A DNA stretch of 64,000 nucleotides from DASQFI01 sp035633215. Its GTDB lineage: Bacteria; Acidobacteriota; Vicinamibacteria; Vicinamibacterales; SCN-69-37. Positions 25,550 through 33,446 of the stretch are shown here, piece after piece. The first letter of the stretch is position 1. Every line of letters begins with the position of its first letter. The notes below the pieces were generated by a model. It worked only from the letters and a program-made list of their open reading frames with translations, made no database searches and was not told the DNA's origin. A program made the position numbers and the translations under genes. Location: NCBI GenBank assembly GCA_035633215.1, contig DASQFI010000058.1, forward strand, positions 166,570-230,569, given 5' to 3'.

Positions 25550-26503
25550 ATGAACCACGACGCGGTGGCGCACCGGAGACACGTCATCAACGCCGGTGGC
25601 CGCGCGCTCGCCCGGCTCTCTCTCGCCGTCGTCCTGCCCTTGATCGCGGACCAGGCCATGGCGCAGACGGTCACGGGCTCCGCGACGTATCGCGAGCGCA
25701 TGGCGATGCCCGCCGGGGCGGTGTTCGAGGCCACCATTGAAGATGTCTCGAAAGCAGACGCGCCCGCGCTGGTCATCGCGAGCACGCGCAATACGTCGCC
25801 GGGCAACCCGCCGGTCGCATTCTCGATCGCGTACGACAAGACCAAAATCCTGCCGGACCATCGGTACGTCGTGCGCGCGCGCATTCTCGTAGACGGGAAG
25901 CTGATGTTCACGAGCGATGTCGCGACTCCCGTGATCACCCGCGGCGCTCCGACCACGGTGTCGCTGATGCTCCGCCGCGCCGGCGGAGGTCCGCCGGCTC
26001 CGCCGCCTCCTGCCTCGGCTGCCGCTCCTTCGCCGGGCCAGAATCGCCCGCTGGCGGCCACCTACTGGAAGGCGATCGAGATTGCGGGAAAACCCGTCCC
26101 CGCGCAGAGCGCGAATCGTGAGGCTCATCTTTCGTTCCAGCCGGGCGGCCGCGTGACCGGTTCCGATGGCTGCAACAAGGTCGCAGGGACCTACACGGTG
26201 AAAGCGGACGCGGTCACCTTCGGCCAGATGGTCGGGACGCAGATGGCGTGTACGGACAGCGCGGGGATCGAGCGCGCGTTTCAAGCCGCACTCCGAAGCA
26301 CAACGCGCTGGCGGATCGCAGGCGATCGGTTGGAGCTTCTCGACGCGGCCGGCAAGGTGCTTGCTGCATTTCAGGGCCGGGCGCCGACGCCGCGGCCCGC
26401 GCCCGCCCCGAAACTGGCTGGCACCACGTGGCAGCTCGTCAAGGTTCAGGGTGGCGACGGCACGACGCTCACGCCGGACGACAAGTCGAAGTACGTGATC
26501 TAA
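25550..26503 (+). CDS. Secreted YbaY-like/META domain protein with truncated second META domain
   Basis: 317 residues. The signal sequence ends about residue 38 (DQAMAQT). Residues 40-140 resemble the YbaY/YscW-type lipoprotein domain (VTGSATYRERMAMPAGAVFE). A Pro/Ala linker leads to a META domain (about 165-275, with GSDGCNKVAGTY and MACTDSAGIERAF). A second META domain starts (LAGTTWQLVKVQGGDGTTL) but stops after about 30 residues. The region from 26504 to the R1 repeat holds only a possible out-of-frame remnant (GRLFALVG). The gene is therefore probably 3'-truncated. Confidence 0.75.
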   Translation: MNHDAVAHRRHVINAGGRALARLSLAVVLPLIADQAMAQTVTGSATYRERMAMPAGAVFEATIEDVSKADAPALVIASTRNTSPGNPPVAFSIAYDKTKILPDHRYVVRARILVDGKLMFTSDVATPVITRGAPTTVSLMLRRAGGGPPAPPPPASAAAPSPGQNRPLAATYWKAIEIAGKPVPAQSANREAHLSFQPGGRVTGSDGCNKVAGTYTVKADAVTFGQMVGTQMACTDSAGIERAFQAALRSTTRWRIAGDRLELLDAAGKVLAAFQGRAPTPRPAPAPKLAGTTWQLVKVQGGDGTTLTPDDKSKYVI

Positions 26504-26622
26504 CTACCGACCAGGGCTCTGGAAACCATTGCCGCCACGGCATATCTTCAGTAGTGTCGCGGTGGCATGAACGGTCCGGTCGTCTCTTCGCACTCGTCGG
26601 CAGCCCGCCGAACCCAGGCGCT

Positions 26623-26724
26623 TGAGCCGTTCTCATTTCCTCGCAGAGCAAAGCTGCATGGATCGCGAGACAGTCGGCCGAATTCCAGCAGGCGGCTCGC
26701 TACTGGCGAATGAGAACGGCTCTA
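26623..26724 (+). repeat. R1 repeat copy in front of the metallophosphoesterase gene
   Basis: About 102 bp with inverted ends GAGCCGTTCTCATT (26624-26637) and AATGAGAACGGCTC (26709-26722). GCGCT occurs on both sides (26618-26622 and 26725-26729), consistent with a 5-bp target duplication, though GCGC may also belong to the ends. The interior aligns with the kdpA and 33343 copies. Its right end contains the start codon of the next gene. Confidence 0.85.
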
Positions 26725-27606
26725 GCGCTCATCGCGAACGTGCTGTTGTCGGCGGCGATTCTCGCCCAGCCCACCCCGCCGCTCCCCAACAGACCGGACT
26801 CGGTGAAGTTTGCCGCCATCGGCGACAACGGCACCGGCGGCCGGCCGCAGTACGACGTGGCGCAGCAGATGGTCAAGGCGCGCGCGGTCTTTCCGTTCGA
26901 CTTCGTCATCATGCTCGGCGACAACATGTATGGCGGACAGACGCCGGCGGACTTCGTGAAGAAGTTCGAGCAGCCGTACGCGGCGCTCCTCACGGCCGGC
27001 GTGAAGTTCCAGGCCTCGCTCGGCAACCACGACCAGGCGGAGAACATCAACTACAAGCTCTACAACATGAACGGGCAGCGGTATTACAGCTACGCGCGCG
27101 GCAACGTGCGCTTGTTCGTGCTCGACAGCAACCAGATGGACCAGAAGCAGCTCGCGTGGATCGACACGTCGCTGCGCGACGCCCGCGAGGACTGGAAGAT
27201 CTGCTACTTCCATCACCCGCTGTACTCGAATGCCGATCGTCATGGCGCGTCGGTCGACCTGCGCGTGCTGCTCGAGCCCATCTTCGTCAAGCACGGCGTC
27301 AACGTCGTGTTCTCCGGGCACGATCACGTCTACGAACGGATCAAGCCGCAGAAGGGCATCTATTACTTCGTGTCGGGCGCCGCCGGGCAGTTGAGGCGGG
27401 GCAACATGAGCCCCACGGCCGAGACGGCCGCGTACTTCGATCAGGACCAAAGCTTCATGCTCGTCGAGATCGCCGGATCGGAGCTGCACTTCCGATCCAT
27501 CTCGCGTGCGGGCAAGACGGTCGATTCAGGCGTGATCCCGCGGCAGCCGAAGACCGGCGCGACCGGGTTGACTGAGGATAGTCACGCGGCTGAGGTCAGG
27601 CGTTGA
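26710..27606 (+). CDS. Secreted calcineurin-like metallophosphoesterase
   Basis: 298 residues; the ATG and first five codons (MRTAL) lie in the right end of an R1 repeat, and the signal peptide continues to LLSAAILAQ. Metallophosphoesterase motifs are in order: AAIGDNG, MLGDNMYG, SLGNHDQ, CYFHHPLYS and FSGHDHVYER. It resembles purple-acid-phosphatase-like and tartrate-resistant phosphatases that cleave phosphomonoesters outside the cytoplasm. Its TGA overlaps the TTG start of the NhaA-like gene. No better start exists downstream that keeps the signal peptide. Confidence 0.88.
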   Translation: MRTALALIANVLLSAAILAQPTPPLPNRPDSVKFAAIGDNGTGGRPQYDVAQQMVKARAVFPFDFVIMLGDNMYGGQTPADFVKKFEQPYAALLTAGVKFQASLGNHDQAENINYKLYNMNGQRYYSYARGNVRLFVLDSNQMDQKQLAWIDTSLRDAREDWKICYFHHPLYSNADRHGASVDLRVLLEPIFVKHGVNVVFSGHDHVYERIKPQKGIYYFVSGAAGQLRRGNMSPTAETAAYFDQDQSFMLVEIAGSELHFRSISRAGKTVDSGVIPRQPKTGATGLTEDSHAAEVRR

Positions 27607-28751
27607 CTCCCTGGCGCACCGCCGTTCCACGGCTTTCCAGGTTCGCCGTCGAGCACCTGCTGCTGCTGCCGCTCGGCGCGTTGATCGCGCTCGTGTGGGT
27701 GAACACGAGACCCGAAAGCTACTTCACGTTCGCGTACGCGATCGCCTTCGCCGTGAACGACGTCGCGATGGTGTTCTTCTTCGCGCTGATCGCCAAGGAG
27801 GTCGTCGAAGCCACCGCGCCCAACGGCGTGCTCCATCCCTGGCGGCGCGCGTTGCTGCCGGTCGTGGCGTCGATCGGCGCGGCGACGGTGCCGGCGCTGA
27901 TTCACATCCAGGTGGTCGACGCGCTGGACGAGCCGATGCTCGCCGAAGCGTGGCCCGTGGCGCTCGCGGTGGATCTGGCCGTCACCTATTTCGTCGCGAG
28001 AGTCATCTTTCGAAGGCATCCGATCATCCCGTTTCTCCTGCTGCTGGGCATCGCGTCGGACGCGCTCGGCATCCTCGCGCTCGCGATGGTCAGTCCGGCG
28101 ATCGACGTCCGGGTGATGGCCGGCGCGCTGATTTTCGCGGCGGCGATCGCCACCGCCGTGGGATTGCGGCGAGCCCGGGTGAAGAGTTTCTGGCCATACC
28201 TCATCGCCGCCGGCGGCCTCTCCTGGTACGCGTTTTTCTACAGCGGGCTCCATCCGGCGCTCGCGCTCGTGCCGATCATGCCGTTCCTGCCGCATGCGGC
28301 ACGCGATCCGGGCTTCTTCGTCGACGCGCCGCCCGAAGCCAAGGACACGTTGAGCCGGTTCGAGCTGTGGTGGAAGTACCCGGCGCAAATCGCCTTGTTC
28401 TTCTTCGGACTCGTGAATGCGGGCGTGCCGTTCGGCGCGCTCGAGGCCGGCACCTGGGGACTGCCGATCGCGGTGATCGTCGGCAAGCCGGTGGGCGTGC
28501 TGATCGGCGCCGGGGCCGCCATGCTCATTGGCCTGCACTTACCGTCCCGCGTGACGTGGCGGGATTTGACCATCGGCGGCCTCATCGTCGCCGTGGGGTT
28601 CAGCGTCGGGCTCTTCTTCACTTCCGCGCTGCTGCCCCCGGGTCAGCTCCGCTCGGAAATGTACATGGGTGTGCTTCTGAGTCTTGCCGCTGCGCCGCTC
28701 GCCGTCGTGGCCGCGAAGATAATGGGTGTAGGGAGGCTCGCTCCAGAGTGA
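27603..28751 (+). CDS. NhaA-family Na+/H+ antiporter-like protein
   Basis: 382 residues from TTG 27603, about eleven membrane segments. Compared with E. coli NhaA, the D133-type Asp is present (D124 in LAVDLAVTYF), as is the K300-type Lys (IVGKPVGV). The crucial Asp pair D163-D164 reads S152-D153 (LGIASDALGIL), so one of the two ion-binding aspartates is replaced. This may change stoichiometry or ion choice, or mark a divergent NhaA branch. It is translationally coupled to both neighbours (TTGA, GTGA overlaps). Confidence 0.8.
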   Translation: MTPWRTAVPRLSRFAVEHLLLLPLGALIALVWVNTRPESYFTFAYAIAFAVNDVAMVFFFALIAKEVVEATAPNGVLHPWRRALLPVVASIGAATVPALIHIQVVDALDEPMLAEAWPVALAVDLAVTYFVARVIFRRHPIIPFLLLLGIASDALGILALAMVSPAIDVRVMAGALIFAAAIATAVGLRRARVKSFWPYLIAAGGLSWYAFFYSGLHPALALVPIMPFLPHAARDPGFFVDAPPEAKDTLSRFELWWKYPAQIALFFFGLVNAGVPFGALEAGTWGLPIAVIVGKPVGVLIGAGAAMLIGLHLPSRVTWRDLTIGGLIVAVGFSVGLFFTSALLPPGQLRSEMYMGVLLSLAAAPLAVVAAKIMGVGRLAPE

Positions 28752-31225
28752 AGATCATCGTTGCACTCTCGCTGACCGTTGTCTGTCTGCCGGGAAAGGC
28801 CTCGGCGGCCGGCGTGGCATTCCAGGATCCGCCTCCGACTCAACAGCGGCCGATTCCGACCACCGGCCGCGTTGTCGCAACGGTCACCGTGCTCGAGGGC
28901 ACGGTGCAGATCGCCGGGGTCGATGTCGAGCTGGTCGTGATCGAAGGCAACGCGGTGCTCGGCAAGACGATCTCCGACGGCGCCGGCCATGTCAGCTTCC
29001 CGGACGTGCCGGCCGGACGCTACATGCTCCGGGCATCGCGTCCGGGCTTCGAGTCGACCGACTCGGCCCCGTTCAATGTGCGCGCCGGTGAGACGGCGTC
29101 GGTGCTCCTCGACGTCCGGATCACGTATGTCGCACCGAGTGTGGAGGTACGGGCGCCGACGTCGCCGACCCAGAGCGTCCAGCCGGTCTCGGCGAGCGAC
29201 ATGCTGGCGGGCTCGGTCCTCGACATCGCGCCACTCGCCGGCGACGACTTCCAGAGTCTGTTGCCGCTGCTGCCCGGCATCGTGCGCGGTCCCGATGGAC
29301 GGCTGCGCGCGAAAGGCGGACAACCCACGCAGGGCGCGCTCCAGATCAGCAGCGCGAGTCTCGTCGATCCGTCATCCGGTGATTTCGATCTGGAGCTGCC
29401 GGGTCAGAGCCTCGAGTCGATCGAACTGCTGGCGAACCCGTTCAGCGCCGAATACGGCCGGTTCTCGACGAGCGTGACCCAGCTCCGCACGCGGCGCGGC
29501 ACGAATGAGTGGGAGATCAAGCCCGGCAACTTCATACCTCGGCTGGGAAGGGGTCTGACCAGCGTGCGGGGCTTCGAGCCTCGATTCTCGGTCCGTGGGC
29601 CCCTCAAGAAAGATCGGCTGTTCCTCGCGGAAGACATTCAGTTCCGCTACCTCAACGACCCGGTCAAGAGCCTGCCCGGCGAGCCGAACATCAAACTGAC
29701 CAGTTTCGACTCCTTTACCCGCATCGACGGCGTGCTCTCGTCGCGACATCGGCTGGGCGGTCTCATCGTCATTTTCCCTCGGGAGATTGAGCATCTGACG
29801 ATGAACACGTTCCGCCCGCCCGAAGCCACGCCGAAGCTCAGCCAGAGCGGTACCTCAATCGGCGTGCAGGATCGGTTCGCGCTCTCGCCAAGGATGGTGC
29901 TCCAAAGCACGTTCGCGGGCCGCTGGTTTGAGGTCAACGTGAACACCGAAGGCCGGGATCCGATGATCTACGCGCCGCAGACGCAGCAGGGGAGCTTCTT
30001 CAACGATCAGGAGCGCGAGGTCAGAAGCCTGCAATGGGTTGAGACGCTGTCGCTCTCGGTCGATAAATGGCATGGTCAACACCTGTTCAAATTTGGCCTG
30101 GACCTCCAGGATTCCAGTTATCTGGGCAGGAGCACGAGCCGGCTTGTCGAGATCCGCCGGCTGGATGGGTCACTTGCCGAGCGTCAGGAGCCCGGCGCGC
30201 CCACGACGCAGGAGGTCAGCGCCGCGGAGCTCGCGCTCTTTGCCCAGGATCGCTGGCGGTTGGGGTCGCGGGTGACGCTCGAGTTCGGGATTCGGATGGA
30301 TCGCGAGGACGTGATCGAGCGCGTGAACTGGTCGCCGCGCGGCGGTGTGTCCATCGGCCTCCTGCCCGAGGGACGCGCGATTCTCCGCGGCGGCGTCGGC
30401 AAATTCCGGCAACGGACGCCGCTCAACGTCGGCGCGTTCCGCCAGTTCGAAGACCGCGTCGTCACGCGATTTGGACCTGACGGCCTGCCGCTCGGCCCGC
30501 CGGTGACGTTCGTCAACGTCCCGGCGCCGGACCTGCGCACGCCGGAAGCGATTACCGGGAATATCGAGTGGAATCAGCGGTTCGGCCGGCGGTTCCTGTT
30601 CAAGGCGAACTACCTCAAGCGGAGCGGGTCTCACGAATACATTCTCGAGCCGGACCCGGCGCGTGGCCAGATTAACCTCCTCAGCTCCGGCGCGTCACGG
30701 TACTGGGAGGTCGAGCTGACCGGCCGCTATCTTGGCGGCGAGCGACGCGACCTCACCGTCTCGTACGTCCGGTCGCGAGGGTTCGCCGATCTTAATAACT
30801 ACGATCAGTTCTACGGGAACCTCCGCACTCCGATTGTTCGTCCGAACGAGCACAACCTCATTCCCACGGACGTGCCGAACCGGCTGCTGGTGCGCGGCAC
30901 GATCGGGCTGCCCGGCAAGTGGGACATCGCTCCAGTCATCGAGCTCCGCTCAGGATTTCCCTGGTCGGCGGTGGACGAATTCCAGGACTTCGTCGGGCCA
31001 CGAAACCGGGCCGGACGCCTTCCAAAAGTACGCGCGTTCGATTTCTCCCTCTCACGGCCCTGGCATGTCTGGAAGTACCGGTTCCGTGGCGGCTTCAAGG
31101 TGTACAACCTCCTCGGCGCTTCCGCCGAGCGGGACGTCCAGAGCAACACCGCCTCGCCGGAGTTCGGCCGGTTCTTCAATCCGATTCAGCGCTCGATTGG
31201 CTTCGTGCTCGGATCGGCGAAGTGA
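28748..31225 (+). CDS. TonB-dependent receptor-like outer-membrane protein with carboxypeptidase-regulatory-like N-terminus
   Basis: 825 residues from GTG 28748, overlapping the NhaA stop. After a signal peptide (VKIIVALSLTVVCLPGKASA) there is a CarboxypepD_reg-like domain (about 40-125, GHVSFPDVPAGRYMLRASRP). A plug-like region (LLPLLPGIVRGPDG, LESIELLANPFSAEYGRFS) and a long beta barrel ending FNPIQRSIGFVLGSAK follow. These Oar-like proteins import or bind macromolecular substrates in Acidobacteria. Coupling to a phosphatase and an antiporter suggests a phosphate-containing substrate, but this is speculative. Confidence 0.88.
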   Translation: MKIIVALSLTVVCLPGKASAAGVAFQDPPPTQQRPIPTTGRVVATVTVLEGTVQIAGVDVELVVIEGNAVLGKTISDGAGHVSFPDVPAGRYMLRASRPGFESTDSAPFNVRAGETASVLLDVRITYVAPSVEVRAPTSPTQSVQPVSASDMLAGSVLDIAPLAGDDFQSLLPLLPGIVRGPDGRLRAKGGQPTQGALQISSASLVDPSSGDFDLELPGQSLESIELLANPFSAEYGRFSTSVTQLRTRRGTNEWEIKPGNFIPRLGRGLTSVRGFEPRFSVRGPLKKDRLFLAEDIQFRYLNDPVKSLPGEPNIKLTSFDSFTRIDGVLSSRHRLGGLIVIFPREIEHLTMNTFRPPEATPKLSQSGTSIGVQDRFALSPRMVLQSTFAGRWFEVNVNTEGRDPMIYAPQTQQGSFFNDQEREVRSLQWVETLSLSVDKWHGQHLFKFGLDLQDSSYLGRSTSRLVEIRRLDGSLAERQEPGAPTTQEVSAAELALFAQDRWRLGSRVTLEFGIRMDREDVIERVNWSPRGGVSIGLLPEGRAILRGGVGKFRQRTPLNVGAFRQFEDRVVTRFGPDGLPLGPPVTFVNVPAPDLRTPEAITGNIEWNQRFGRRFLFKANYLKRSGSHEYILEPDPARGQINLLSSGASRYWEVELTGRYLGGERRDLTVSYVRSRGFADLNNYDQFYGNLRTPIVRPNEHNLIPTDVPNRLLVRGTIGLPGKWDIAPVIELRSGFPWSAVDEFQDFVGPRNRAGRLPKVRAFDFSLSRPWHVWKYRFRGGFKVYNLLGASAERDVQSNTASPEFGRFFNPIQRSIGFVLGSAK

Positions 31226-31241
31226 GAAGAGGCTGAACGTT

Positions 31242-32201
31242 CTACGTCCGTTTGATCACGACGATGCTGACATCGTCGGAGGGCTCGCTGAAGGCCAGGA
31301 GATCGGCTTTAATCGCGTCGAAGATCCCGGCAGCCGCCTGCTGCTTGACGCCGCGGAGCGTCTGTTCGAGCCGCGTCGGAAAGTAGTCCTCGCCATTGCG
31401 GCGGTGCTCGGCCAGCCCGTCCGTGTAGAGTAGAAGAATGTCGCCGTGACCCATGAGCACCCACTCGTTCAGCGCGTAGTGGTCCTTGAAGCCCAGAGGA
31501 CTCGTCATCCGGTTGCGGTCGATCACGTCGAGTGACGGCAGCATGCCCAGGGGCGGAAACGAGACGCGCAGGTCTTGGCCGACTTCCATGAACCGATCGT
31601 GCTCCTGCGAGAAGACGACGGGGAACGGCTGCGCCGCCGAGAGGAATCTGAACCGGGCATCCTCCGAGATCTCTCCGTAGATCATCGACACGAACTTGTG
31701 CGCGCCCGATGATTGATAGAACCTCGTGTTCAGGTTCTCGAACAGCCGCCGGGTCACCTGTCCGAACATATCCAGCTCGTAGATGGAACCCAGTAAGAAC
31801 GCCTGATGCAGCATCGCGGCCATGAGCGCGTCGGTCGCGTGATGGCCCGAGACATCGAGCAGGGCGATGCCCGCCATCCGCTGGCATCTCTTCAGGTTTT
31901 CCACCAGCTCCGGCCGTCCCGCCCCGGCGGCGTGCTCGATTCTGGCCTCGAGGTCAAACCGCTGTTTGAAGTCGACGTAGATCAAGTGATCGCCGCCGAC
32001 CACGCCGTTGAGGGGAAGCGTCCCGCCGCAGATATCAATGCCCTGCAGCCGGGGGACTTCCCCGGCCTGCGGCATGAGGTATCGGGCAATATCTTCGAAA
32101 TTCGCCAGCTCACGCGTGAGCTGCTTGACGTCTCGGACATCCAAAGGCATCACGATCCTTTCGTCTACCAGTGTATCGGACTTTTGTGACGCTCTGGTCA
32201 C
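31242..32201 (-). CDS. SpoIIE/PP2C-type serine phosphatase
   Basis: 319 residues, or 302 from the inner ATG at 32150. The SpoIIE core (about 45-318) has ICGGTLPLNGVVGGDHLIYV, IALLDVSGHHATDALMAAML, LLLYTDGLAE and the closing SDDVSIVVIKR with the metal-binding aspartates. There is no N-terminal sensor. The GAF protein gene lies 36 bases upstream on the same strand, so the two likely form a signalling pair acting on anti-sigma or anti-anti-sigma factors; no such target is in the window. Confidence 0.87.
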   Translation of the reverse strand: MTRASQKSDTLVDERIVMPLDVRDVKQLTRELANFEDIARYLMPQAGEVPRLQGIDICGGTLPLNGVVGGDHLIYVDFKQRFDLEARIEHAAGAGRPELVENLKRCQRMAGIALLDVSGHHATDALMAAMLHQAFLLGSIYELDMFGQVTRRLFENLNTRFYQSSGAHKFVSMIYGEISEDARFRFLSAAQPFPVVFSQEHDRFMEVGQDLRVSFPPLGMLPSLDVIDRNRMTSPLGFKDHYALNEWVLMGHGDILLLYTDGLAEHRRNGEDYFPTRLEQTLRGVKQQAAAGIFDAIKADLLAFSEPSDDVSIVVIKRT

Positions 32202-32237
32202 AGCGGCCTGAAGGGAGCGCCGTTCGGCGCACGGCCG

Positions 32238-33305
32238 CTATCGTCCAAGGTTGGCGAGCTGCCGTCCGAGATCAGTCTGGACGGCCAGCAAGTCATCGCG
32301 ATCGCCCGGAGACATTTTCGCTGGGTGAGCCAGCAGCGTGGCCGCTCCGGCGATGGCTGTGCCGACCGCCCGCGCGGTCGCCCGAAAGTCGTCGTCCGAA
32401 ACCGACTTGGCGGGCGCCGTCTGGCGGAGCGCGGCGATACCTTCGATCACTTGTGCAGCGCTGCGAAGCGCAACGAGGTCCGTTTCGCGCCACCGTCTCG
32501 GTTTCGAGTCCAGCATGCAAAACGATCCGATTTCGTGGTCGGACGGGGCGTGGAGCGGTACCCCGGCGTAGGCGCCGACACCAAATTCGCTCGTGAGCGG
32601 GTTCGATCGCAACAACGGATGCTCCCGCGCATCCGGGATGATGAGTTCTTCGCGGCCGGCGACCACCCACTGGCAGTAGGAATGCGACAGCGGCGTCTGC
32701 CGCGACAGGGCGAGGCCCTGGTCCAAACCGACCTGACTCTTGAAGAACTGCCGATTGCGATCGACGAGCGACATCAACACGGTCGGCACGTCGAGCATGC
32801 GCGCGACCAGCCGGGTGATCTGGTCGAACACTTCTTCGGGAGGCGTGTCGAGCAAGCCCGTCTTCGCGAGAGCCTTCAGCCGACCCGGCTCGGCAATGAC
32901 CTCGGCTGGCGCCTCGACCCCGGCCAGCGACGGCTGAGCGGACTGCTTTCGCAGCTCAGCGCACAGCGTTGCGCTGTCAACGGAATCGTCGAGGATGGCC
33001 TGCGCGCCCCACCGCTGAAAGTGCTCGCGCTGATTGCTCGCCGGGTCGAGCAGGGCGACCACGGGAATCAGCGCGGTGTGCGCCGAAGACCGCAGTCGTT
33101 TCAACAGTTCGAGGCCCCCACCCGGAATCTGCGCGGGCAGCACAACGGCGTCGGGCCTGGCTTGCCGCGCCTGCTGGAATCCGCCGACCGCGTCGGCCGC
33201 CGGCAGAACCTCCCAGCCGTCGCGGCGCAGGGCGTCTCCGAGCGACGCCTGTGTCCGGCCGGGTGGCTCGAGCACGACCACTGTGCGCCGGTCCGTCAGG
33301 CTCAC
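32238..33305 (-). CDS. Pseudo-receiver plus GAF domain signalling protein
   Basis: 355 residues from GTG 33305. Residues 8-120 follow the receiver fold, but the acidic pair is EP (VVVLEPPGRT) and the phospho-acceptor position is Pro (DAVVLPAQIPGG), so it cannot be phosphorylated in the usual way. Residues 140-300 are a GAF domain (LLDTPPEEVFDQITRLVARM, QVGLDQGLALSRQTPLSHSY, GAYAGVPLHA) with a helical tail. It is a probable input module for the SpoIIE phosphatase next to it. Confidence 0.82.
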   Translation of the reverse strand: MSLTDRRTVVVLEPPGRTQASLGDALRRDGWEVLPAADAVGGFQQARQARPDAVVLPAQIPGGGLELLKRLRSSAHTALIPVVALLDPASNQREHFQRWGAQAILDDSVDSATLCAELRKQSAQPSLAGVEAPAEVIAEPGRLKALAKTGLLDTPPEEVFDQITRLVARMLDVPTVLMSLVDRNRQFFKSQVGLDQGLALSRQTPLSHSYCQWVVAGREELIIPDAREHPLLRSNPLTSEFGVGAYAGVPLHAPSDHEIGSFCMLDSKPRRWRETDLVALRSAAQVIEGIAALRQTAPAKSVSDDDFRATARAVGTAIAGAATLLAHPAKMSPGDRDDLLAVQTDLGRQLANLGR

Positions 33306-33342
33306 CCGCGCATGATACGACAGAGCAAAGAGGCGTAGGGGC

Positions 33343-33446
33343 TAGAGCCGTTCTCATTTTCCTGTAGCGAGCTACCTGCCGGAATTGCGCCGAATGTCTC
33401 GCGATTCTTGCCGGTTTTGCTCTACGTGGAAATGAGAACGGCTCTA
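33343..33446 (-). repeat. R1 repeat copy between the GAF and exported-protein genes
   Basis: About 104 bp with perfect inverted ends: TAGAGCCGTTCTCATTT-like (from 33343) and AAATGAGAACGGCTCTA (to 33446). On the minus strand its interior aligns base for base over most of its length with the copies at 10886 and 26623 (for example AGAGCAAAACCG and GAGACATTCGG). Its end supplies the TAG stop codon (33444-33446) of the exported protein gene. Confidence 0.88.

Noticed and set aside
27695..28747. N-terminal extension of the TonB receptor frame through the NhaA-like gene
   Set aside because: The extension is the out-of-frame shadow of NhaA; GTG 28748 gives a proper signal peptide.
32977..33357. Minus-strand gene starting from the other R1 end (MRTALAPTP...)
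   Set aside because: It also starts at a repeat-borne ATG, but the frame is the shadow of the GAF protein gene and has no domain.
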